In this document: piece after piece, positions 54,468-64,000 of the stretch | Numbering within the stretch: the first letter of the stretch is position 1 | Layout: the number at the start of each line of letters is the position of its first letter | Source of the DNA: Camarhynchus parvulus | Lineage: Eukaryota; Chordata; Aves; Passeriformes; Thraupidae | Length of the DNA: 64,000 bases | Assembly (NCBI RefSeq): GCF_901933205.1 | Contig: NC_044572.1 | Coordinates: forward strand, 60,918,965 to 60,982,964 | Reading direction: 5' to 3' | The notes under the pieces: model-generated | Databases searched by the model: none | Told to the model about the DNA's origin: nothing | Seen by the model: the letters and a program-made list of their open reading frames with translations, nothing else | Program-made: the position numbers and the translations under genes

Positions 54468-55847
54468 GTGAAAGCTACTGTGAGTGATAAATATTTACAA
54501 GGAGGATCATTAGGATAAGTCGACTTTGTACATAACCGTGTGAAAGAGGTTTTGTGCGGACTGATTTTAGGCCGTTTTTTTTTTTCTTTTCAGTCCTTTG
54601 CATCCCCAGTTTAGGAGCCTGAACTTACACCAGGTAAGAAGAGAAAACAATAGACCTCTCAAAAAGTATTAATGTAGTCAGTCAACACCTCCCATTTTCA
54701 CTCCATTCAGTTCCCCTCCAAACTCCAGCCCTCCACAGGAACCTGTTTAAATCCACTGTCTAATCACATACATAATATTTTTCCTTTCTTTTGCAGTGAA
54801 CCTCATTCGATCATTCACCACTGTTACTGGGCAATCTGATTTTGTAAACAAGAAAATTGATCCAAACAGGAGGCTTCAGATGTGCAAACTCAGAGCATTT
54901 GTTACAGTATTAAGGCCAATTATCACTATATCCAAGTAATTACAAGTCTGCCTTTGGTCACAGCTCATGGTTTTTTCTCACTCTGCCATCACTATCCAGG
55001 ACAAAAGAAAAACCTTAACAGTTGGCCTCTGATCTGCTGTAACTGGAGATTACTGAGAATGAAAAATGTTGGAAAAAGAACAGGTTCCAAGCAAATGAAG
55101 AAAGTTCTGAGCCTATTCCTTCTCACATGTCTCAACATAAAGAATACTCATTGCAGATTATCTGATATGGGGTTTAATTTCATTTCTGTGGGGTAAGCAA
55201 TCCTTATCATAAAGGAGATAAAAAATCCTACATCTATCACTTTTACAAAATATGTGCATTCCTGGTTTAGAGACCACTTGAAATTATTAATTTCTTTAAT
55301 AAAAAACTTCTAGCATTTTTATTTTGCTTTATCTTCACATCACTATTGTAAAGACTGGTTTTGGCAGTACCAAACATCCTTTAAACTGAAGTGTACTCCT
55401 TTAGAAAACTGAATTTATTTCAAGCTACAAAAAGATCTGAAGACGCTAAAATACTGGACACCAATCCCAGTGAAATTCCCACGTTTGATAACTAACTGTA
55501 TAAATGAAATTCAATCCCTAAATCCTCCTGATTTTTCTTCTCCTTCCCTCCTTGTTCTTCTCTGTCCTGGCAGATTTTTTAATGTGAACCAGAGTGGCTT
55601 TTCCAACAGCACAATTCTCTGCAGGCTGCTTCAGTGGGAGGCCCCTAACTCTGACCTTCTCAGTAGCCCACATATGCTTATCAACAACTGCCTGACCTCC
55701 TTGTGATTCCTTCTCCAACAGTGAATTCTTATGGCAGCCTGCAGTGCTGCACAGACCATAGAAATACCTCTCCCAGTGCACCACAGAAATCTGAAAGACC
55801 ATCTGCCAAGGGGAGGCCTTACATAAACGTTTGTGTCTTGCAGACTT

Positions 55848-55877
55848 GAGGAGAGTCAATCTGAGGACAGTCAATCT
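55848..55877 (+). repeat. Tandem duplication, 15-bp period
   Basis: GAGGAGAGTCAATCT is followed directly by GAGGACAGTCAATCT, two 15-bp units differing at one base. Confidence 0.9.
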
Positions 55878-57244
55878 GACCATTCCTGATCACAACCTTA
55901 GAAACATTTAAAAATAAAAAAATCACGGCCAAAGATGAAGGCTTAGAAAACACCAAATACATTGCTCAGAATGAGCTTAGCCTACTTTATTTTCACTCCA
56001 ATTATTTGAGTTTCTTCTTATTTATTCAGCATGGATTTCACAGGAACCATTTACATACTTGATGCAGTGTATTGTGCTAGATTACTTTGCTGAATCAGTG
56101 CCTTAACTGGGAAATTTTGAAGAACTATGCAAATAGCAGGTCACTGTACCAATCTGGATATAATGCAAGTTTAAACAGAAACTGAGATTTGAAGGAATCA
56201 GTTTCCTCCTGTAATTCTGAAGTACTCTGCAAGCATTGATTCACCATAATCCAAGTGTCCTCTTAAGACAGTTCAACCACATGGATCAGCACTGAAGCAT
56301 CCCATTGCAGGGATTTCCCTAAAAGAGAAAATGAAACTGGGAACAACTCACTGATGCTAAGGGGGATTTGGAAGGATTCATTTCCAGTTCACCAAGAAAC
56401 CCTTACTCTTATTTCATCTGTATGCCCCATACAGGGCTTCTGAAAGACAGAAAGAATGGAGCTACAATCCTATACAAGCCCTAGTTATTCAGCAACTTAC
56501 GCCAAACTGTCATAATTTGAGAATGCAGGATTCTTGCATTCTGGCAAGCAGATGATGCAAGTAGACTGAAGTAAAAAAGACAGGTCTAAGGTCATGGCTG
56601 CTGAAAGAGGCAAGCCGTCAGGCTATGACCTAAAGGATCAAGGCTTTTTCTGTATTTTGTGAAGTGCAGGTCAGCTTACGGTTCAGCACCATATCGTACA
56701 GATAAACGCAGTGCTGCAGTTCTGCTCACGATGCACTGCATACAAACTGTCTCACAGCCTGAATTTCTAGAGGACCTTTATTAATGCTCAAAAGTATTTC
56801 CTCTTTTTAAAAGACCTATTTTTTTACCCTTCTGGACAGTCTTACGGACATGGAAGATGGTTGTACATTCCTATTTTCTTAATGCTTGCCACAAACAGGA
56901 AAACAAGATCTGAACAACATCATGAATGTGGGCAACATCATGAAGTGTCACCTACTACAATTGCAGTTGTGTTCTGAATATTTCCAAGGACAGCAATACC
57001 ACAGCCACTGTGGGTTATCTGTTCCAATACTTGATCAGCCTAAGAGTAAAAAATTTTTACTTTCGCCTAATTGCAATTTGCTGTGTTCCAACTTGTCCAA
57101 CTTGTTAACTATCATCCTACCTCTGCAAGACCTGTCTGACTTCAAGACAGTCTGACTCTGTCTTCTCTATATTATCCTATTAGGCCATCATAAAGAGCAG
57201 TAACTCCTCTTAGCTTTCTTTTCACAAATCCATTTCTTGTCTAT

Positions 57245-58430
57245 TATGTTCTCCATCCTCCTGATCATTGCAAGGTCCCTCTGCTGAATTGCTGCATTGT
57301 GTCAGCCCTGTCCTGAGGCACCTAAAAGTGGACAGAGCACTCTCTCTGTGATGTCTCACAATTGCCAAATCCAAGGCACCAGTTGCTCCCTGGGGTCTGC
57401 AGCTGCACTCTCCAACAGCAGCAGGGGCACAGCTGGCAATTGCAGATGGGTTCCACTGCTGACTCATGTACACCAGCTTTCCCAGAGGAACTCCAAAGCC
57501 GGCAAAGCTGCTTCCCAGACAGTCAGCTCTCCACATCCATAATGCAGCATGGTATTATTTCATCCTAGATTTGGGACATTATACCTGCCTTTGCAAACTT
57601 CATGAAGTTACACTAAAGTCCATTTCTCCAGGCAGTTGAGGTCTCTTGCAATATTAGCTGTACCCTCCAGCCAGCCAGTCAAGTACACCCCTAATTTGAG
57701 TATCATCTCCCAGATTCCACCTTGTTAAGAAAGACATGCAATACTGGCTGCAAAATACCCTTAGTACCTGCCATCTAGATCTTATACTATGGATTGTCAC
57801 TCTGGAAACCTGGCAGTCCAATAAATTCCTTTACCTTCTCACCATCCAGCATTTCAGTCTATACTTCACTACTCTAAGAACTTGAAGAACTATGCTGAAA
57901 TTATAGACAAATTAAAGGTAAACAAAACCAAACTACACCTAACACAACAGAAAACCTCAAAAGAAAACAAAAAATCCAACTTCACCCCAAAACAAAAAAA
58001 AAACCCCAACATCCTAGCCCTTCAAAAAACCCCAAACTAACCCACCCCAAAACACCTCAACTCCACTGCTTTCATATCCTCCACAAAGCCACACATCCCA
58101 TCTGAAAAGTCAGTCAGGCCTGTCACATGGTTTGCTGTTGGTAACCCTATGCCAAGTGTTCCCAAGCACACTCTGGCCCTTCCTGTGCCAGGACGTGGCT
58201 TCTAGGAGTGTCTGCCCCATCCAGGGTAAGGTTCAACTGCCCTGTAGTTCCCCAGTCCTCCTGTCTTGCTCTTTCTGGAGGGCAGAGTGACATTCCCCTC
58301 TCTTCCAGCCATCAGGAATCTCCCCTGGTTGTCATGTCCTTTGAAAGATGAGAGGGAACACCCTCATAATGACTTCAGCCAGCACTCTCGGCACACTTGG
58401 ATGCCTCTCACGGCAGGATTATTTCTATTA
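57245..58430 (-). mobile_element. Degenerate CR1 LINE, reverse-transcriptase region
   Basis: On the minus strand this stretch is colinear with avian CR1 pol. Near 58390-58290 it reads HPSVPRVLAEV... then WKRGNVTL, matching HPRVLRELAEV...DWKLANVTP. Near 58260-58230 it reads TGGLGNYRA against EDPGNYRP. Near 58120-58070 it reads VTGLTDF...VEDMKAVE against KVTRLVDEGKAVD. Lower coordinates (57860-57660) correspond to the palm region through SKFADDTK, and 57600-57290 to the C-terminal part. Frames are broken throughout, so it is inactive. A C/A-rich tract at 57920-58067 interrupts it. Its divergence suggests an old insertion. Confidence 0.8.
57920..58067 (+). repeat. G-depleted C/A-rich low-complexity tract
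   Basis: About 148 bases contain only three G residues and consist mostly of A runs separated by C runs (AACCCCAAAC, CACCCCAAAAC). It sits inside the CR1 relic between segments that would otherwise be adjacent in the reverse transcriptase, so it either expanded in place or was inserted. The complementary strand is T/G-rich with TTTTGGGG-like runs. Confidence 0.85.
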
Positions 58431-59279
58431 CTTCTGCATGTCAGTCTGCAGGTACAAAAACTAGAGCTGTGTTTTGCAAGTGCCAAGCTAAGTACAAGCC
58501 TTTAAAGCAGTTGTGGTTTCTACTACCCACAGGATGACATACATATTACAGTGCTTAGGAAATGAACACAGTAACTTTTATGGTCTACATATTTTTGAGA
58601 ACAAATGTTTGGAAACTAATACGAAGTGGCATACAGACCAAGTTATACTGACTGAGATCATTCCACCTATGTAGGAATAACATGTAATTTTAAAAGTAGA
58701 ACACTGAACAGTATCACTTTGGAAGATTCTCCTTGGCTGTGTAGTCTACCACACTTAGTAATAAAATTAAAGACATTTTTTCTTTCTCCTTGCCAACATA
58801 TTTCAGTAAATGTTTACTCTAACAAATTATTAAAGTTCTCATGTATTTATATAAAAATGCTATACATTAGTATATATCCATGGTATGAAATTCTCAGACC
58901 CACTGAAGCCATAACAGGAACTTGATTTAAAGAATCATTTACTACAGACATGACATAGTTACTTACAACAAATTCCTGATCCTGCAAACTAATGCAAAAA
59001 AGTTTGGACTATATTCACAAACTGCAAAATAGAAAAATTAATTGCACCTTGGCCCCTCTTAACTCTTCCAGCTATTGCTTTTTCAAAACTATGAAACATA
59101 TTTTAGATTTTGGTTGGATTAAGTTACATTTTCAATAAGTAAAATACACTGTCTCTCACACACTAAGTTGCAACCAGAGCTTAAATGAACTTTGATGGAA
59201 AAGAGCTGAAGAAATACCTAATCAAGCACAATACAAATTAGTTCAGGAAACAGCTTGGTTCTACTTCAATAAAAATGTG

Positions 59280-59297
59280 TTTATAAAATTTTATAAA
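59280..59297. repeat. 18-bp perfect AT palindrome
   Basis: TTTATAAAATTTTATAAA is its own reverse complement. It is in very AT-rich intron, where such palindromes arise readily. Confidence 0.9.
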
Positions 59298-62200
59298 TGT
59301 ACATTTTATACATTTTTCCCCTCAAAGTGCATTCATATTTTTTTATTTTATGTAATTTACAAAATGTAATCAGAACTGAACCACAGGAAAAAAAAAAAAC
59401 CAAAACAATAAGCATTAGGAACAAGAAATTTTTCTACTTACTTTTAAGTTAGAATAACAAAACACTGTGGTTTTGCAAAAATTAAAAACTGTCCCCATCC
59501 TCTCCAATACCACAACATATGCATATACTTCTGCTACCACCCTCCACACCAATTTTTAGGGTTACTTTGGAGATTTTACAAGAAAAACTGCACACTGAAA
59601 CTACCCATCTACTCCTTAGTAACACCAAAGTAAGTTTTAGGTAATGATCCTCTACCATCTGCTTTCTATTTAGATGTGAAGTCTGATAGAAGAACCTAAT
59701 AACCACATGACTTATAGCAGCTTTCCATTTTATCTTCTGCGGTTAACAAAGTGGAAGCTGTAAATACATTTATTCCAAATTTTACTTTTCCAAAGTCATG
59801 CATCTGAGAAATTAAACTGATGAAACCATTTAGAATTTGAGTTCACTGAATTTGCTTATTTATCTAAATCCATCACATAAAAGTCTCAAAACCAGAACTG
59901 CTCCTTCTGCTTTGCCATCAAGGCATTTACAAAGGAAGTTCACTACCTGTGACTGTTGTAGGGATTAGCAGTTCTACAATTTGCATCATAGTTTATTTTA
60001 CTCACTTCTGCTATATTGATAAGCAAAGTATTTTTATAGGAGGAGTTTTCTGAAACAAGGAATAAGAAAGCTTGTGACAGTACTAAAAGTTTCATTTAAA
60101 TTTTTCCTCCTTCCTATGGCATTAAAAATAAACGTTTGAGAGTTCTCGATAAAAAGCATGCAGCAGATAGAGCCAACTAATCATTAAATACCAAAGAAAG
60201 CATAAAAGGTTTTTCTCTCCCACAAAGCAAACTCTTGTCCTTGCTTACAAAAGAGGTCATTCTACCCCTATAGGGCCCTCTGTTCCTAACAGCTCACTGC
60301 TAGAGCACAAACCAGCAGCCCTGTCTTGCTCGTTTTGTAGCTGCTGCGCGAGAGCAGAGGGGAGAGGAAGGAGGGGAAGCAAAGGGAACAGGATAATAGG
60401 TCACTTGCTGCTGCAAACAGCATGATAGCTAATCTTATTATGAGTCCAGTTCCATTCTGCTACAAGAAGGGAGACTCAAAGGGGCGTGAAGATAGTCAGG
60501 CCGCTGAAGTTTGCTCAGTGCCAACACTGCAGCATTATGCATCTTGCTTTCAAGGAGGATTAATGATACCATACATCATGATGATAAATTGGGGTTTGTA
60601 GCCAGTTTGAAGAGAAAGGGGAGGAAAAGATTTTTTTTTTTAAATGGAGGGAAAAGTGCATAGTTGAATTTCATGAGTTGGTCCTATTTTTCAGGCTGAG
60701 GAAATCATTCTTTAAGAGAGAGGTCAGTGCTTTTTCCATTGGTCACCTGCCTGTGACCCTCCTATTTCCAGGCATGTGTGTTATGTACACAATGGCCTGT
60801 TTTGAAGGTTAGCTCTTGCATAAATGAAAGAATGAAAAAAATAAATCCGCTTAATCATTACACTTGCCAGCTGAAAAGAGATAAAACTAAAATTTACCAT
60901 TCCAAATACAGACATCCTCCAAGAATTCCTTTGGTTTTCAGAGACAGTGGACATCTACTGCCTGAGTTAACACAGTAAAAGTCTCATGTATTAATTATCA
61001 GGGACATAATTGCCTGATGTTAATTAGTTCTTTGATAAACCAATAACATTATTCAAGGAGCAGGTTCAATGATAAGCAATGGTACCTACAGGAAGAAAAT
61101 AAAGCATAAAGGACTGAGCAAATAGGGAACAGATTTGCAAGAAGAGACTTAAACACAAAGGAAAGCAATTTCAGAAAACACAGACAAGGCATGAGTTTAG
61201 AATTGTTCTGCACCCCTGTACACAGCACATAGAAATAAAGGTTCCTGAAGCATGGAATTATTACTCTCTACTCTATGCCTCACAAATACATTTTGTAAAA
61301 TATTGATATGCTCATGTTGTCCTGGTACTACAGGCAGGCAGAGAATATTCGACCCTCCACCAGAAGGGTCAGTCCAGCAGCCTGCACAAATACTCTTCAG
61401 TTACTGAAAGACAAAGAGCAAAATTTCCATAAACTTAAAAACTGAAGAAACAAAACCTATTATTGCTATGCCTATTGTCAAGAGACAAATGAAAAACTTG
61501 CATTGAGCTCTGAATTCAAAATGAGGTATATGAGAAATCTTGTTTATGACTTTGGAATTCATTGGGAAAAAGAGAGTAACGTGCCATTCATTATAACATA
61601 CGCTCGCTGTTTTAAACCCCAAACATGGGCTATCGTTCTGCTGTAGATGAATATCAGATGCAAAGGGTCACACACTGCACAAATTCAAGGAAATGGTCAC
61701 GAGCTGTAGGCATATTACAGGATGCAGTGCTAATTAATGGCTTTTTACTGAGTATCCATCTCTGTAGTGCTAATGAGTTTGGATTAATTTAAACAACATG
61801 TTTTCATGGAAACTGATTTAATTCCTGGGAAGTAGCATGGCATACCAAGTTTCAGTCATTAAAAATGTTTGTAGCCAAGCTAAATAACTCTCTGAATCTG
61901 AGTTTATCATCATATAAACTTCTACAGAAGGAGAATGACTTAAAACTTCTACAACAGGAGCTTGCACACAAGCTGCCAGGGTGTGTTGGAAGTATTTGAC
62001 ATGGAGCTTCATCCTCCATAGAGCATTCTTCTGCTCAAATTTCTTGAATTTTAAAGAGCTGAATCCTATAGTCTTATTTAATTCAATTTTTTTTTTTTAC
62101 TTTTACTTTTTTAAATAGGAACAGTAAGAGGAGGGAGAAAACACATTTCAGATATTTAGAGATGATATTTTAAAAATTAGCTGAAAATTAGTTGGAATAA

Positions 62201-64000
62201 GTTGGGTTACAGTAAAATGTCAACATTTCAAAAATGTAATCAAAGAAAGGAGATAGTTCATGCCTTTCTTTGACTGAAAAGCTAACAAAAATGAATAAAC
62301 AATCCTTATTCTGTGACATATAGCAGGATTAGGCAAGACATCTTTTAAAACCTTTCATGTTCTAATCACACAAGAACCCTAGATTTCAGAATAGAGTGCT
62401 CTCATAAGGGACAAATAAAAAGGTGTTAAATGCTTTGTTTCACACTAAGTTATGAGCCAAGACATAATAGTGTAAACCTTGAACGGCAATACAGAATACA
62501 GAAATACTTTAATAAAGACAGGCTTGTTTTACTTTGTTTTTCATCAATTCCTCAATATATCACAGTAATTTTATGTGGAAATATTGAATCCGAGGGAAAA
62601 GACTGATTTTAATTACAAGCCTTCTTTGTGTGTGTGAAAATAGCTCAAGAATCTGTCAAACTGATGTAGGCTAGAAGACAAGAAAGCAGGGAAAAGGGTC
62701 AGCATGTTCAAGGGCAAGGTGGTCAGCTAAACATGGAATGCACTTAGGGGATTCCAGTTCCACAAGCCAGCAAGACAGAGGGGTAAAGACCATTTCTGGG
62801 GTAGATAATCCTTATCTAAAGTTACCTTTTCTCGACAGCATAGATAATACCATCCATTCATTACAGCCTGTATCTACAGGTAAGCCAAGCTTGCTGCACC
62901 TGGTGCATGTGTCCTTTCCTGGTTTTCTAGAGTTGTTGTTCTGATTTTTGTTTGTTTGTTCTGTTTTTTTAAATGAGAAAAATAATTGCCAGGAAAATAG
63001 GCATTACAAATTAGGAAGTCTACAGACAGAAATAACACTGTAATCCCCTGATTTCTGTCAAATGTCTCTTTCAATGTTCACTGTTACTCAAAATATTTTC
63101 TCAAATGAAGGGTATTGTCTCTGCAACTCTAAATGAGTCAGTTTAACCAAAAAGGAGAATGCCTGCATTGCACTAGTAATACACCTTCCCCAGTTCTAAA
63201 TCATGAAGTTCTTTAATTATATCCACTGAATTCCCACAGAGCACTCAAAGCCTTTTTGGTGTGTAGGCACCTTAAACTAAGTTTATTTTAAGTATTCAAT
63301 GATAGACCACCAAAATATATCATCAGCAGAATGCAATTAAAATGTGTTGGAGATGTCCACAGAGAGGTCAAATAGAAATCTTTCAAGGGCTTTGAAGGAT
63401 ATTAATGTATTTTTCTCAAACAAATTAATGCTCATAAAGGACTCAATCTAAACAATAATTTACCTTTTGATGAACTTATTATATGTCAACATAGGAACAT
63501 GAATTAAATCTAAATAGAGATGAGCTTCTAACCATGAACCTCTAACAAAAAAAATATTGAGAGTGAAATTACTTAGTCTTTTAAAGACTAGAATTCAAAC
63601 AAGATCCTAGTCGCTCAGAAAAGGTTTATTATTCCATCTATTAGAAAACCCCACCAAACAGATGACACTAGGAAAGAACCCCTTAAAAAATATTATTGAA
63701 ATAATCTAAGAACATCCATTTGTGAAATACTTTTTCATTAAACACTTGGTAACACAAGTCTACAAGTGTTACACAAGTTTACCTTTGTCTTCATTTAAAA
63801 TTTTCTGAACTATGTTCCTCAGACTTGTTTCTAACACCTTTAGAGCCTATATTCAGCTCTAAAAGTCACAACCCAGCAATGAAACTTGAAGAGAAAAATT
63901 ATAAAGGTATCAAACTTTACAAATCCTAGAACTGCTGTCCAGCTGCATTGACTGTTAGAAATAAATGTGTATTTGATTTAGAGAGGAGTGGAGCTGGGAG

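Larger units (their letters stand above)
52198..64000 (-). other. CDKAL1: CDKAL1 intron, partial (upstream side)
   Basis: This is sequence 5' of the first visible exon on the minus strand. I looked for the preceding exon, which should encode the CxxxCxxC radical-SAM loop, and did not find it, so this intron extends past the window. Apart from the regulatory-looking cluster at 54130-54570 and the CR1 remnant at 57245-58430, it is AT-rich unique sequence with no recognisable gene. Confidence 0.8.

Noticed and set aside
55518..55883. 121-codon minus-strand open frame
   Set aside because: No known domain; the region includes a 15-bp tandem duplication and reads as non-coding.
57222..57568. Open frames of 68-104 codons on both strands
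   Set aside because: They overlap the degenerate CR1 and do not follow its reading frame; no independent gene is supported.
1..64000. tRNA, snRNA, CRISPR or bacterial-type operon content
   Set aside because: No cloverleaf box A/B pairs, no U6- or 5S-like sequence, no regularly spaced direct repeats and no Shine-Dalgarno-linked open frames were seen; the window is plain vertebrate intron.

Overview
This is vertebrate, almost certainly avian, intronic DNA from one large gene on the minus strand. The bird call rests on several CR1 LINE copies, including one with the typical avian CR1 3' terminus (an octamer-like ATTCTATG tail), on a probable avian ERVL-type LTR fragment, and on AT-rich unique sequence with C/A-rich simple tracts. 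The species cannot be fixed from the sequence. The CR1 subtype and LTR would fit a neoavian, perhaps passerine, genome.

Only three segments look protein-coding. All lie on the minus strand with consensus splice sites: 52031-52197, 37347-37492 and 12293-12473, in transcript order. Their phases fit exactly, and together they encode about 164 consecutive residues of CDKAL1, the radical-SAM tRNA methylthiotransferase that makes ms2t6A at position 37 of tRNA-Lys(UUU). From memory of the human protein this is roughly residues 249-412: most of the radical-SAM barrel after the CxxxCxxC cluster motif and ending before the TRAM domain. The start, the Fe-S cysteine exons and the C-terminal exons lie outside the window. 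The two complete introns are 14,538 bp (37493-52030) and 24,873 bp (12474-37346). The flanking parts of the window are incomplete introns.

Layout from low to high coordinate: 1-12292 is intron downstream of the last visible exon, with a 0.76-kb plus-strand CR1 (about 2172-2936) and a 611-bp uninterrupted homopurine tract (11210-11820) holding 104 perfect GGAA units. After exon 12293-12473 comes a long intron with a short plus-strand CR1 tail (about 13515-13622), an old minus-strand CR1 3' end (about 20131-20690), a small local repeat (22881-22953) and a possible LTR fragment (about 28538-28645). The next intron (37493-52030) is nearly repeat-free. The last segment (52198-64000) has a CTCF/GC-box/octamer cluster at 54130-54570 and a degenerate 1.2-kb minus-strand CR1 reverse-transcriptase region (about 57245-58430) interrupted by a G-depleted C/A-rich tract.

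No complete gene, RNA gene, CRISPR array or new multi-gene system was found. The long open frames without similarity are explained by simple repeats, CR1 or chance. The items most worth checking are the GGAA array 473 nt downstream of a splice donor, the CTCF-bearing cluster near 54.2 kb, and several stretches that read like conserved non-coding elements; CDKAL1 introns are known to be proposed hosts of distant SOX4 enhancers.
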